From Congeria kusceri (lineage: Eukaryota > Mollusca > Bivalvia > Myida > Dreissenidae), in assembly GCA_027627225.1 (NCBI GenBank), contig CM051028.1:24052364-24116363 (forward strand): a DNA stretch of 64,000 nt, read 5' to 3'. Of the stretch, positions 11,745 to 25,429 are shown one piece after another. Under the pieces are notes generated by a model. That model did no database searches, was not told where the DNA came from, and saw only the letters and a list, made by a program, of their open reading frames with translations. The first letter of the stretch is position 1, and each line of letters starts with the position of its first letter. A program made the translations under genes and the position numbers.

Positions 11745-13780
11745 TCATTTCTTAAAATTCAGGTTCACTGCACCATTAAATGTGCAGTTCGAAAACAGTT
11801 TGCCTGGGGTTTTTAGGTGTTGCATGGACAATGAGCCACCTGGACTGTGAACAACCTGCAAGTCAAGTACATTTTCATAGTGGTTTATTTGTTTTAATGT
11901 CTGCTCCACAACTGGATCCATCTCTTGGGAAAGTTGCAGGAGTTCAGCATCACTCATGTCGTCATCATGATCACCAGAAGGTCCTGGCTCATTAGAAGAT
12001 GAAACTGTGCTTGTAGAACAATTCTTGTGAATTTTGTTAGCCATTTGTTGTTGCCGGTCAATGCTCAAGCTATGATAGCTGTTGAGTGTCATGATGTTTT
12101 TATGCCCGGTAACCTGAACCACTTCAGTGGGTGCAACCCCTGCATTCAGAAGGCAGGTAACTAATGTCTTTCTACCGGAATGGTTTACATGTCTTCCTGT
12201 GAATCCGGCAGTTGTACTCATGTTTTTTGCTATCTGGCAAAGTTTGTTCTTACCAATGGCCTGATTTACGAACCAGAAGTGGTCCTCACCTCGGGCTTTA
12301 TCACTGGGCCGTAGGTAAAACCTACTGTCAGGACGCAGACTTGTAAGTGGGCGTCTGCTTTCATATTCCATATATAGTTTCACTGGACATCTCTCATCTC
12401 CTGAAAATACATTGTTTATTTCAAGTCATTGAATAATGTTAAAGCTATTGTGTTTTTCAAACAATATGTATTACACTTAACAATAGAATTGTCAGTTTGA
12501 TAAGAGCATACAGATTAAATAAAATGTTATTCATTATTGCATTTTAAGTATAATTTACAATTTCTTTTCAATATATAAGACATGTGTAAAGAAAGATTAA
12601 TAACATATCAATAATTCGATGTTAACATCAACTTCATTTACTACCTGGTTGCTCAAAGATTTTGGGCTTGAACATTCGTGCATCGTCTGTTATTCCCTTC
12701 CTGGTCTTAGTGGCTCTCTCTGTGTACTCTACGTATCTGGTTCCATCTGTTGTCTGCATTAATTCCAGGTCCCCCCAAAGCATGTTCATATGTTCTTGCC
12801 TGCCTCTGAGGCCAAAGTAAAGGGTGTTGTTCAACCAGAGTGTGTTGATAATGGACTTTGGCGATTCTGGAAAATATGTTGTTAATTTTCAAGTATGATA
12901 TTTATCTATATATTTTTCGGAACCGTATAACGCTCGAAAGTATCTCTTATCTAAAACAATTATAAGTAAGTTTAGAGATGTACGTTTATTTTAAATATAT
13001 AAATTTACTCAGTAAATGTGTTTAATACTTATCCGGAACAACAATGTACGTTTTTATGTTATTGACAAATTCAATATAATACGGTTTTTCTTATCTTTAA
13101 GACTGTATTAAATGCGTCACAATTAAAGTTAATCCGGGTACGAAATGTAGAGGTTGCGAAATTTCCAGAACTCAGAGTGACTTCCCTTGTTGTTATGCAA
13201 CAGTAAATAGTAAACTTGACAGGAATCAGCTGATTGCATGAACACGCTAACATACCTGTACCAAGTAGCTTTTTCTTGTACAGAATGTCAATCTCTCTTG
13301 GTGTAAATGGATCGGATCGCTTGGCTTTGTTGCCCAGTCCCTTTTCTTTCAAGTCCACGGCCTTGGCCCTCAGAACATTCCTGGAGTGCTTACACCGCAG
13401 ATCAGTCATAATGTCAACACCATAGTTTTTGTCACACAGGTATCTCTTGATGCTACCTTGAATTCCCTTTAAAGTGCCGGGTTCAAGGTCTTTCTTTGTT
13501 TTGCAATTCTTGACACTCAAAAAGTATCTCGCCATACACATATCCAATGCTGCCGGCTCCATTTGTTCAAAATCTGTCACTTCATCTTCCAGCGTAAGCC
13601 ATTCCCGGAAATGTCGTACATCATATTCCGTTTTTTTTCTTGTGTTCTCATTTTTTTTGCTTTCAACAAGTCATATGTATCTTTGTTGGTAATCTTCTGC
13701 CTTTCTATGGTCTCATTACACTGTATTATTGCATCGAGATCCATTAAACGATTTGCTAGCGTTTTTTCTGACGCCGCCAT
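11745..13780 (-). CDS. Crypton/KIAA1958-type tyrosine recombinase (DUF3504 family), three exons
   Basis: Exon 1 is about 13780-13256, exon 2 12866-12645 and exon 3 12400-11745. All have GT-AG borders and phase-1 junctions. Exon 1 carries the N-terminal helical DNA-binding region (FREWLTLEDEVTDFEQ). Exon 2 holds the first catalytic arginine (YFGLRGRQEHMNMLWGDLEL). Exon 3 has the rest of the tyrosine-recombinase set: HSGRKT (H-x-x-R), VTGHKN and the nucleophile region TLNSYHS. The proteins cut and rejoin DNA through a 3'-phosphotyrosine. In animals such genes are either Crypton transposons or domesticated derivatives. Exon 1 has a one-base frame break between the frame starting MAASEKT at 13780 and the conserved frame after about 13675, near LVESKK, so the copy may be inactive or have another start. 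A poly(A) signal for this strand lies at 11672-11667. Confidence 0.8.
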
Positions 13781-13839
13781 GTTTTCTAGTGATTACGTCA
13801 GTCGTCGTCGTTGACGTCGCGCGATCTGATTCTTTTCAG

Positions 13840-13940
13840 ATATAGAAAATCGGCCCGGGGCCAATATGATTATATTGGCCCGGCGGATACGAATATCGGC
13901 CCGCTCGTGACGTCAATTTGTTACTATTTATAGTAACGAT
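13840..13940. promoter_or_regulatory. GC-rich palindromic region upstream of the recombinase gene
   Basis: This lies about 60-150 bp upstream of the MAASEKT start. It contains repeated (A)TCGGCCC motifs around GGGCCAATATGATTATATTGGCCC, a near-perfect inverted repeat, and then GTTACTATTTATAGTAAC, a 7-bp stem with a 4-base loop. Similar CGGCCC/GATATATA wording occurs in the hairpin at 9512-9650. It could be the promoter or an end of the mobile element; the role is inference. Confidence 0.4.
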
Positions 13941-13959
13941 ATGTAATATACACATGTAT

Positions 13960-15720
13960 ACAGATATTTGTAAATAAATGAGACAAACGAATCATGTTTA
14001 CTTCGAAATTTTAACAATAAAAATATATATAATACGATAAAGTGACGAATTATATTTTTAATGATTTAATGTATTTATAAATTATATTGATATCACAGAA
14101 CGCTTATATTAATTGGTTTTTGGTCCTCGCACACACAATCACATATAGTATCTACCAGTACACGAATTTCTGTATTGTTTGTTCCTTTCATTATATCAAT
14201 TAATAAACATAACCTTAAAGGACAATGTCGACGAAAAGGGCCTCAAGGGGGTAATTTATTTTTGAAAAATGGAAAGAAGATATTAAAAATGGCATATAAT
14301 AACGGTTAAAGTAAGTTACATTGTATATATAATGGGAAAACTGTTTTTGCATTCGGAGATAAAAATCAATATGGATCGTGTTTGTTTAGCCCTTTTTATG
14401 TTTATGCGTAACCGTATGTTTTGTATATTTGTATAACCATACACACGTTTCTTTACAAAGCAGAGTAGCGCAGTTGAAACGCTTGGAGTTATAAATTTTA
14501 TAAACAGTTTTGCTGATTTGTTTTATCAAATATCTCATTATGTATTTTAGTAATAATTTAATGTCCACCCATAGGCACTTCCAACTAGACATTTTTTAAT
14601 TGCGGTTTTCTAAATAACGACAAATCGGATCGGTCTGAAATTTTGCACAGCCCCATCATACACAATTTCCAATACAAGTATGATAAAAATTGAAAGGTTC
14701 AGTGATCATTTTTATTTCCTCGTGCTCTTCGGTGTCAAAACCAATAATTGCACGAGAAAATCGTGGTGAATATAAAAATTCGATGCAGTTTATAATCGAA
14801 GTGCTAAACAACGACATTCCAACCAAAAAACATCAATTATTTCATGCATAACACCATAATACAATGAAGAATATATTTTTCAAGAAATGTAAATCACATG
14901 CAAATTAATCTGCAACTTTATCCAATCAGTGTACTTGGATATCACGTGATTAACGTTTAACCTATTTTACACAAGTAACCACGTTGTTAACTTCTATCTG
15001 TTTGTGATATTTGAATAATGTATATTAATCCGTTAACAATAGTTAGGGAGGAGTTTAAAATGTCAGTGGCAAAACCTGGAAAGAGCTACTGTGCAGTAAA
15101 CAGCACGTGTGCGCGCCATTGGTATGTAAGAGGCCGCATTCCACGTACTTACATATGGAGTAATTATTTTAAGATATTTTTTTTCTTTATTTATACTGGA
15201 AATTATTAAATCATTATTTTTAACGATTTTTAATCCAGAAAAAAAGAGAAAAATAACTAAATATTTGCTCGTAATTTCTAACAGTGAAATTAACTTTATT
15301 TCTTTTTCGCATTTTTACGAATTTTTGTTTTGATATTATGTTTATTTTTGTGAAGTTTTGTATGAAAACTAAATTTTAGATAAAGGAAATTAAAGACATC
15401 AAAGTCATATATATTATTTTGTGTTCTTGAAAAGTTTGGAGAAATTTGGGCTAAAAATACAAAAGTTATAGCTGATTAAGCGAAGGTCTAGTTAGAAGTG
15501 CCTAAGGGTGTATAATTACGTCTTGCGCATTTCTATCAGCTAATATTATTTATATTGCAAAAGGAAACCAATTTTTCATTGACACAGTACCTTTAAACAT
15601 AGCAATTATTACAGGGGCAGCTTCACACACAAATCTTTTGTTCATATATGCAAGTAATAAATGTTCGTAGTAACAGCTTATGTTTGGCTCTTTGTGAAAT
15701 CCATAACACATTTGTTTTTA
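13960..15720. other. AT-rich spacer without recognised gene
   Basis: No conserved coding signal, tandem array or intact repeat was recognised. AT-rich tracts are frequent. Confidence 0.5.
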
Positions 15721-15727
15721 TCTGCGA

Positions 15728-15985
15728 ATAATTATGTTATTAAAGGAACTTATTCACAGACTGGCAAATTGACAAATTCTAAAAGTGTTGTCAAAGATTC
15801 CATAGAAGAAAAAATGGCGTCATATACATGTATAAAAAAGGAAAAAACACTATTGACACATTAATCTGTTTAAAAATGGGTGTTCAATGAGTTGATGGGT
15901 CCAGATACATGTAGTTTACTGTTTGCAGTGACGGCGTTTTATGACCTATTTTCCAAAATAAAAATCTGTGAACAGGTCCCTTTAA
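15728..15985. repeat. Remnants of a SINE-like interspersed family
   Basis: The left end carries AAAGGAACTTATTCACAGAC and the right end ATCTGTGAACAGGTCCCTTT, which are inverted versions of the same edge motif. Comparable edges occur near 17400-17450, 18815-18850, 19920-19950, 20634-20650 and 54040-54073. This edge is typical of a widespread mollusc SINE or MITE. The interior is too diverged to assign. Confidence 0.5.
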
Positions 15986-16058
15986 ACTAAACACGCACAC
16001 TAAATGTCTAAATCGCTTTCTACGTCGCGCTATAGACCGGTAGACCGGTGGTGAAGAC

Positions 16059-18237
16059 CTAGCCCGAGGGTGAGGTCCCGCCTTTCTTATTGTCAACGAT
16101 CAGCAGCACCCCAGCCACTATCTCCAGCACGAGGGCGATGATAGACAGCGCGAACCCGAAGCCGAACTTGTTTACAGATCCAAAGGGGTCGATAAACACC
16201 TCATTCAACTTGGCTCCGAAGACGATGACGCCGATCAGGTACAGGATGCCTACAGAGAAGAAATCAATAAAAAGAATAGCATACGATATCATGGATGATA
16301 TTCACCAAAACCATTCTGAGACCTGAGACGTTGGAATAATGAATATTATTGAAACTGTTTTGTTCTAAGAGCGCTGTTATTTTGAGTCTCACTTTGTCTT
16401 CACGAAGTCTTCGTACAATAGTCCTTATTCAAAACCGCCTGTCCTTTATTCTTAAGTCTAAGAATATGTCGACGGATATGGGCCCTGATTACCTAGGCTA
16501 TACGTACTGATGACATTTCTACTACCAGTCATTTTTCTCTGGCTCAAAGTTATCCTTCATAGCTTTAGATTAATGGTCGTGAAAGACAAAAGTGCATAAA
16601 AATGCATCCATTTAGTTTTTTTGTGTATATAAACAGTATTTGAGAATACGAACCTGTTGCTATGCAAATGATAGCGGCTGCCATGGCGATTTCGACGTTC
16701 TTTGCGCATGCGCCGACGAACATGTACAGGACAAGAAGGAACAGGGCCACGTTGATACCCAGAAACCCGAAGGTCACCAATGCCTGCGTGGCGGCCCACC
16801 AGTCTGGAATTATACAGAAAATAAATTTCTTATTTACAAAATATATATATGTACACAGATTGTGACGAGGCAACCCGCCAGTCTTAAAGGTCAAAGGGTG
16901 CTACAAGTGTTTTATACTATATTCACCAACGACATCGCAACTTTCTATACGATGCCGACCCCATGGGCAGTTCCTAGACGTCACGCGATGTCTGACATGC
17001 TTGGCATATGCGTCGTTTCTAAATTTAGCGCGGTCACAATATTACGTGATGCGATGCGAATGTGCAAGCTTACAGTGCAATTGTAGCGTGCGTATAAATT
17101 ACAACTAAATTTCATTATACTGCACGCTACTTATTGCACGATAAGCTTGCATATTAGGCTCCGCCCACCAGTACTGTTCTGATATTACAGTTACTGAATA
17201 CTGAAAAAAAATAATAAGAAAACTCCCGGAAGTATGGTATAAAATACCGACAAAAAGCATAACAAACGCTTTATAATTGTATACATTTCGATTTTTTACT
17301 ATCCATAAACGAAGAGATATTTCCAATAAATTTATTAGTCGTAAGTGTTATTTCGCTTGTTTGTATATAATGTATAATTCTTGTTGGAATCTGTGACAAT
17401 AATTTTGATAATTGCCAATTAGCCTTTTTGTGAACATGTCCCTTTAAGTGTCATTTTGACACACCATATCGATGGCTCAGTGCAGAACTGTGCTATATGA
17501 CTGGTTAAAAGCATAGACTTAACATAGTTTTGCGCTGACCCATCGATATCGTTCCTTGAAAGCCAGAAAGGGCTATCAGCCGTCTTAGCACATATGCGGA
17601 TGACGCCTTCTGTCTTCAGCCGTCTTAGCACATATGCGGATGACGCCTTCTGTCGGTTAAGGGACGACGAAACTGGGACATTAAATGCACGAGAAGCTTG
17701 CTGGCAGTCATCCATGGTGCTTGTTCGTTTTATATTTACAATAGTACTATCATATTAATTGTATTTAGGAGATGAAGAAATAGTATCATGTTACCAGTCT
17801 GGAGACATCTCTATATATGAACAAAACACATGATACTATTTTAATTTCATGTTCCGATAAAATGAAAATTGATGTTTCAATAACACAGCAGGGTTCCAAT
17901 TACAATTCATGATTAATAATTATTGTTTATTGTTGTTAGACGAGTTTAAAATGATTCAAAACACAACAACTAAAGAAAATACATCAGATAGCCAGATACC
18001 ATTTGCCGTGCCATCCAGCTGCCCGCACGTGGCGATGAGCAGAGTACTTCCGGTACAGGACCTCCACAGCCCGTAGTAGTTGTAGGAGTAGCCCCCAGTG
18101 ACCAGCTGAGTAGTGGCTATCTTGGCCCAGCCCGTGGTGCAGAAGGATATCCAGGCGAAGAGGGTCGCTACCAGCAGCACCACGAGCGCTACCTTCGCCA
18201 TCAGACTGGCGCCTTTGAAACCGTCTACCACGCCCAT
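16059..18237 (-). CDS. Claudin/PMP22-like four-transmembrane protein, three exons
   Basis: Exon 1 is 18237-18000, exon 2 16803-16654 and exon 3 16249-16059. All borders are GT-AG and both junctions are phase 1. The exons total 579 nt, coding for 192 residues, which is normal for this family. TM1 is at about residues 13-33 (VALVVLLVATLFAWISFCT). The first extracellular loop has the signature GLWRSC followed by a further cysteine (ATCGQ). TM2 (ALVTFGFLGINVALFLLVLY) is followed by a second hydrophobic stretch, TM3, in exon 2, and TM4 (SIIALVLEIVAGVLLIV) is in exon 3. The tail ends NKKGGTSPSG. By family the protein should sit in the plasma membrane at cell contacts or act as a small tetraspan scaffold. 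Claudin versus EMP/MP20/voltage-gated calcium channel gamma cannot be settled here. There are no frame breaks. Confidence 0.85.
16897..17250. repeat. MITE-like interspersed repeat in intron 1 of the tetraspan gene
   Basis: It begins GTGCTACAAGTGTTTTATAC and ends around AGTATGGTATAAAATAC, with short inverted ends. The segment GCACGCTACTTATTGCACG..CTCCGCCCACCAGT recurs at 54905-55070. Relative to that copy, this one has about 150 bp of extra sequence near its left end. Confidence 0.6.
17576..17655. repeat. 40-bp tandem duplication
   Basis: Two adjacent copies of a 40-bp unit starting TCAGCCGTCTTAGCACATAT. The unit contains GCGGATGACGCCTTCTGTC. It lies inside intron 1 of the tetraspan gene. Confidence 0.9.
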
Positions 18238-18814
18238 GATCGCGTCCGTACGTTAAGTTGTTCTTTTGGTAAAAAATCAGTAAATGTACGTGCAGTAATC
18301 TGGAGTAGCCTCAATAACCGAGTTCGGCGATGATGACACAAAATGGATTCACAGCTAATACGGCGCAGCAAATAATTTTGTGTCCAAAACCGCGCACGCC
18401 ATATGGGGGATATTTGAAACAGTTTAATAAACGTTCAATTAAAGTAAAGCCAATGACTATTTCAGCCGTGAATACGAAATAACCCGGTAAAGCAACGAAT
18501 GCAAAGTATTTAAAGACCACCGTTCATTCTTTTGCAAATGAAACCAATATAAATATATCTCCGCGACACACAGAATCCTTTACAAACAAAATCTCGCTGT
18601 TTCATTCACATGGAAGAGCATATCTTTGTCCAACGACAATTAACATTGGTACAGTATAGTGTTTGAGAAGCCGTCTGCCTGAAATTGAGCGAGATATGAC
18701 AATGTCGCTACGTTATATACGAGATCTCTTTGTTTACCACGGTAGTCAAGGTCAACAGTGCGGTTACCATAACGTAGATGGTAACGTAGATCTGGATGCA
18801 GTTAATTTTTAAAG

Positions 18815-19200
18815 GAACTCGTTCACAAATTTTCGTAGTTTTGCAAAATGTCATTTTATGTCTTAATTACCAGTAAAATCCAAAGCGGTTGGACTAACCA
18901 AAAACAAATATATAAAGAAAAAAAGATTTTCGTATTTTTGAAAAATGTCATTTAATGTCTTAATTACCAGTAAAACCTAAAGCGGTTGGACTAACCAAAA
19001 CAAATATATAAAGAAAAAACAACTAATGAAAAGCTTTGCCTTCGACGGGATTCGAACCTACGACCACCGGGATAAAAAAAAATATCGAACTAACCACTCG
19101 ACCTTACTGACTTACATTTTTGCTCGTGAATTATTAACGATATGTAGGTGTTGCACCTGTTTTCCAAGATAATAATGAAAAACGTTACAAACGCTTAATA
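18815..19200. repeat. SINE-like element with tRNA-like segment and internal 95-bp duplication
   Basis: It starts AAAGGAACTCGTTCACAAAT. A unit containing AAAGCGGTTGGACTAACCAA is present twice (about 18838-18925 and 18938-19018). Next comes a reverse-strand tRNA-like segment at about 19040-19105 with box B-like GGGATTCGAACC on the + strand and ACCACTCGACC. This suggests a tRNA-derived SINE in reverse orientation. Confidence 0.5.
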
Positions 19201-20115
19201 ATTTTATCCATTTCAATTTTTCATCAACTACACTATATTTCTAATGTATTTCTTTGTCAGTACTATTACTTCGTTTCTTCACTCTATATTTCGGTCTATC
19301 TATGACAAAATATCTGAAAATTGTCAATGGTATATATTCTTTTTCTATTGGGGGAGTCAATGCAAATTTCTTAATATTAAACATACACTTCAACTTTACT
19401 TTTGAACTTTGATATTTTGATTTGTTTACAGTGAAGACTAGTCGAAAGTCTCCGGGTCCTCGTGTAAAAGAAACTTTTCCCAGTTGCATTTCTTAGTGAA
19501 TCTGGAATGACGTGAAACAGCCATCATTCGAAATAATTTCGAAAATAACTCTGTTGCATTATTTAACGTGTATCATAGTACAGTACAAATAACATAAAAC
19601 AATATTGACATTATTAAATTATTAATCATTGTATTTTGATTTCATCTAAGTTTATACTGTAAGTTTATATACGGTTTACTGACTCAACTTATCAGACAAA
19701 AGTGCATTAAGAAATTACAAGCACACCTTTCACACACCTGTACGCGCGTGGATGTTTCTAATAGAAGCGTCCCTTTAAGACCGAAAACATACAATCATGC
19801 CATTCTGCCCTAACTGTAGCCCAGGTCCTGACCATGGATACAAAAATCACACATTTCTTTTTTATCTGGTATGTTCTGCGTGGAAATATTGACTGTTATA
19901 TTTTCATTTAATTGTTAAACGGACCTTTTCGCTGATTGCCAAATTGTCAATTTCTAAAAAAAAAAATCACAGATTCCAAAAAAAAAGAAAAGTTCATTAC
20001 TGTATATATCAAGTAGCTGAACAATTTTATTGTCACATCAATACATAAGAAACAATTTGTCGTTAATAGCTTGTCAGGGGGCTTTAGTTTAGACGCTTTG
20101 TTCCATATTTTAATT
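19200..20115. other. Spacer with scattered repeat remnants
   Basis: No gene was recognised. A SINE-edge remnant lies at about 19920-20060 (GGACCTTTTCGCTGATTGCC). Confidence 0.4.
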
Positions 20116-20444
20116 AAAATCAGGGGCGTAGCTTGGGTGCAAAAAAATGTAAATGCACAATAGGCGGATTCTACAAAATGGCTACAGCGATAATTTGGGC
20201 CAGGAGTGTTTATACTCGTATGTGGCTACAAACAACTAACTTCAGCTAAACCCCGATTCTTCAAAATAATTGTAAAATAAGCGTGTGTTTCGTGAAATTT
20301 ATTTCATATTGACAAGAAAGATCCACTCACCCCCATTTCCCGTCTTGTTTTATTGCATTTTTGGCATATTTAAATTGTTCATCTCTGGAAAATATGTATA
20401 GGCACGTGCCTATAGTGCCTAAAGGAAGCTACGCCCCTGAAAAT
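20116..20444. mobile_element. 319-bp MITE with TIR and 5-bp target-site duplication
   Basis: The element is 20121-20439. Its ends are CAGGGGCGTAGCTTGGG and the inverse GGAAGCTACGCCCCTG, and it is flanked by AAAAT on both sides (20116-20120 and 20440-20444). The interior is non-coding. The CAGGGGCGTAGC terminus is common among short non-autonomous cut-and-paste elements of animals; the superfamily is not assigned. Confidence 0.8.
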
Positions 20445-23400
20445 CAGTGGATTATTCTCTTTAATGGTATACAGAATTAGAGTATAACTATATAGGATAG
20501 AAGTTATCATCAAAACGATTTACTTTTATCATTAATCTACAGTTCCCTCGCGATTTTTATACATTAGCCTTAAAGTTAGAATGTCTACGAAAAAGGACCC
20601 GAGAGAGCATGATCAAAAAACAAATATGAATTTAAAGGGACAGTTTCGCAATTTTGAGTTGGTAAAACGTTTTCTCTGAAAATAGCATTTTAAAACAGTG
20701 ATTTGTAGAATCTATCGAAACTTTTTGTCTTAACACTATGCTGTTTTGGTGGCAAAACAAAATTATTTATACATTTATTTTGCCTTTTTGAGTAAAAACC
20801 CCCAGGGTATATTGAGCAGATAACTTTCTTTTTAGAAAAATAACGGATATTTGTCGAAAGTTTGACTTTGTACAAGCAAAGTGCTTTTCAAACCTTGAAA
20901 TATGAACAATAAATGTATAACTGAAGAGAAAAAAAGTGAGTTTAAGAAAAATATTGATCACACCCAAAACTGTGAAACTGCTCCTTCATATTTCTATTGG
21001 CATAATAATACAATTAGTAAAGTATAAATGAATCATGGAGAATGGGTCCGTGCATAGCATATTTATGTCGTGTATGTTTGGTAATTTGCTTCTATACATT
21101 TTCGTATAGTCTGAGTATCTTGTATAAAATATAATTTGCACAAGTAAGCATACATAGCGGGATAGTGCAGTTGGTTAAACAGCATGTAAAAAAAATCGAT
21201 ACGTTGTAACTCAACATATTATAATAAACGCATCGGTTTTGACAGGCATGGAAGCTGCCATTTTGTACACGAATACATGCGCCAAAAGTTATTAAGCTGG
21301 GAACCACCAAGACAAAGTAGTGCAAAGAACAGGCTTTTTTTTCTTATTTTTATCCATATACATGTATACCTTTAAATTGGTACCAAATTATATCATTGAA
21401 ACTGTATTTTAAAAATCATATGCATTATACACTGAACCCTATGTGTTTATTATCTAACTAACCCTGAGGATGTGACTTCCGTTTAGGGGTAATTAGACCT
21501 AAACGATAATTGAGTTGGGACTTTTACGAGGAATTGACCTGTGACTTTTAATATTTAATATCAGATAAGAACATAATTGCATTCATCTAAGCAGTATAAT
21601 ACGAAAATTAAAATCTTACTTGGAACTACACTATTATCGTTCACTAGTATTGCATGGCAAAATAAATTATTCAAATAAAACAATGTACAGTGTACATGTA
21701 TATAGCAAATCAGACATTGAAAGACATTCCAAGAGATAAGAAGTTAAGATATTTTAAGGTTATTTCTTTTTAACAGGGTTCAGTTTCTCGAAATTTCTTA
21801 AAAATAATGGGCTTAAGTCTCTTCTTTCATCAATCAAAATAATTGTTGTAAAATTGATATTACAACACAAAATATTATTTATCATGATTGTCTGACAGTA
21901 AATTGTATTCGAAATGTAATTTGTCATCTCAGTAGTAGTTATGCACACTTCACAGAAATACGAAAATAGTGAGCTTAGGTTAATCCTGTTAAAACATACT
22001 TAAGAATTTTTCAGAAATTGAACGGTTTTCTAAAGTTGTTTTCATGATATTAGCATAACGACTAAACATGCATACTTCAAAGGCAAACACTGCAATCAAT
22101 GCAGTGAAATGTAAACATCTGATCAGGGAAACATTTCACTCATCTTGCAATGAACGTAGAGGAAAATACAAAATGAATGTACTTCATCTATAACACTCCC
22201 CAAGTGTTTGTTTCTGTTGACACTTAGTGCGACGCTGACACCCACGTTTATTAAAAAGAACGGGAACAAATATTCATAGCGGGCAAAATATATCGAACGA
22301 CCATATTTGACAAGTACCGCAGCGAGCTCGATCAGTTCCACAGGTGCGATTAGCAAACATTTATTGTCGAAAAGCCAGCAAAAGTAAAGGTGTTCCGATG
22401 TGAAAGTTAGAAAAATGTGTAAATCTAATGTCGATCTGAGTTTTATATGATATGTTTTGGTTGCGTTGGAATGCTGCTTTAGTTATATCCCCAACGACAT
22501 TTAAAAGACAACTGTAACTACAAACAAAGGATAGCCATCAATTGCATCTGTCGAGACATTCAAAACAACCACAAACGTCGCATTAGCACTATTGAACTTT
22601 AACAACAAATGGATATTTTAGTGTAGTTAATCCCAAAAATGGAAAGCGGAAAGAGATTTGTCCAGCTTACACGTACTTCCTGCATACATGTATACGCGGA
22701 AAGAGATATTTATCCAACTTACACGTTCTTTCTGCATATGTGTTTTGAAAATTGTGTACGAGTCTGTTAAATATAACAACATGCTTGCGATGGAGAAATG
22801 GGCTCTAACAATCTTCAAAATATAATTTGCAAATGTATAACTGCATGATATATTGTAGCTTAATGACTATTTTTACACGTACCATGCTTATGTGCAACAT
22901 AAAAATAACAAGAAAGGGGATCAGTTTACAACATCCTTTATGTCTGCGTACTAGATCTGTATCAGAAGTGCGCGTTTGCGACAGACGACACAGTGCCGTG
23001 GTTATTACTGTCTTGTTAGAAATCAGAACGGTGTCATTTCGAGAGATAACAGTTGAGTAACGGCTGCCTCAAGCAAGAAATCCTTCCAGAACTGGAAGGA
23101 TTTTATTTTATTTAATAAATTTACCTCAGCTATATAGTAGTATTTGTACAGTTATTTATATTGAGAGCTAAAATTAAAATCAAAACGCTGACAGCATAGA
23201 AAGACTGTTGGCGACAAAAGTAACCAAAAGCCTGTGAATTACAGTACGCGCCACGCGAAACCCGCGACATTCGCGCTGTCGTGACGAGCCTTCGATCAAT
23301 ATTCGCAAAGCGACGTCACGATTCGCGAAAGATAGCGGGCGAGATTTCGCAAGGAATATGTCACAAAATTTCGTCGCGATTTGCGACGAAATTACAGGTA

Positions 23401-24300
23401 CATGTGCATCTGCTCTAGACATTCAACTTTAATAGTTTTACAGTTTCATGGTCTGTCTACATTGTGTATTGTATAGTGTCTGTTAAATGTATAAATTTTA
23501 ATTTTATGACCTTAATATCACGTTTAATTAAGGCCATATTTTATATTAAATATTTATTATATAATAAAGCACTATTTTTAACAGTATAAGTCTAAGAAAA
23601 AGCATATAGAGGTCACAATGATTTTATATCGTATATGCGTTTAAGTTAAAACTTACTATTCGGACAAAAATTATTAAACTCCATTTCAAATTATGAATCA
23701 TGGATTGTTGTTAGAATTAATTGATATCGATTATCGAATATAGTCCTTTAATATTCCAGTGTAAGTTCACAACCCTGATGTAGTTACACACAGTCTACAT
23801 AAGATGAAAGCACATAGCAATAGTTCATTCAATCTTTATATCAAAATACTATAAGTCTTTTTAAAGGATGACAACGAATAACCGGTTATCCGATTATTTA
23901 GGCGGCAATTCGGTTATAAATGTGATCTTTTGTTATTCGCGTTCAAAACACAGGTTTCTGATGAACAAGATATAGATAAAAAAAACAACAACAATTTCAT
24001 GCGTTAATCGGTGTCAATATCCAACCCGTGGGTTGATCTGCAATAGCTCTCCTTAATTGAGGAACAGTGGTCGTGAAAATGTAGAGGGGGCAACCACTTC
24101 CTAAGATGTAACTTTCAGCTTTTGTGTGTCCTTAAACACTGTATAATGTTCCATTTAATTGCGTTTGATTGAATTGTTTCTGTTGCTGGTAATGTATAGG
24201 GCACGATGACTGATTATTCTTTCTTTTAATAATTTTTGTAATTTATGAACCGATATATTATAATATTACTTATTTTTTCTGTCCACAAAAATGTTGTTAT
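20445..24300. other. Repeat-rich spacer without recognised gene
   Basis: The region 21170-21500 is diverged but recognisably the reverse complement of 26540-26880. At 22640-22745 there is a roughly 55-bp imperfect tandem duplication (GCGGAAAGAGAT..TACACGT). At 23078-23105 there is a 12-bp-stem hairpin, AAATCCTTCCAG/CTGGAAGGATTT. At 23170-23230 there is a segment also present near 26030 and, more diverged, near 27085-27165 and 59440-59520. No reading frame here has recognisable homology. Confidence 0.5.
23255..23400. repeat. TCGCGA-rich island
   Basis: This is an unusually CpG-dense stretch with repeated TTCGCGA, GCGACG and CGCGA words (CATTCGCGCTGTCGTGACGA, TTTCGTCGCGATTTGCGACG). Its partner is at 25430-25565. 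The flanks are AT-rich. Function unknown. Confidence 0.6.
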
Positions 24301-24302
24301 TA

Positions 24303-25265
<963 letters not shown>

Positions 25266-25429
25266 ATTGTGTTGTCATAAATGTATGTTTAAATGATACT
25301 GAAAAAATATAATTCAGAGTATTACATTTATATAACAATTCCGGAAAGTTCTTTTAAAACGAATTATTAATTGACCGCTGAGTGAAAATATTGCGTTCAG
25401 GTGCGCATTTTTACTAAATACTTTCTGGT

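Noticed and set aside
17419..17715. 98-codon minus-strand frame as an extra exon of the tetraspan gene
   Set aside because: It contains the 40-bp duplication, and the tetraspan exons already join in frame without it.
23078..23105. Rho-independent terminator-like hairpin with T-run
   Set aside because: The AAATCCTTCCAG/CTGGAAGGATTT stem resembles one, but the genome is eukaryotic; noted only as an inverted repeat.
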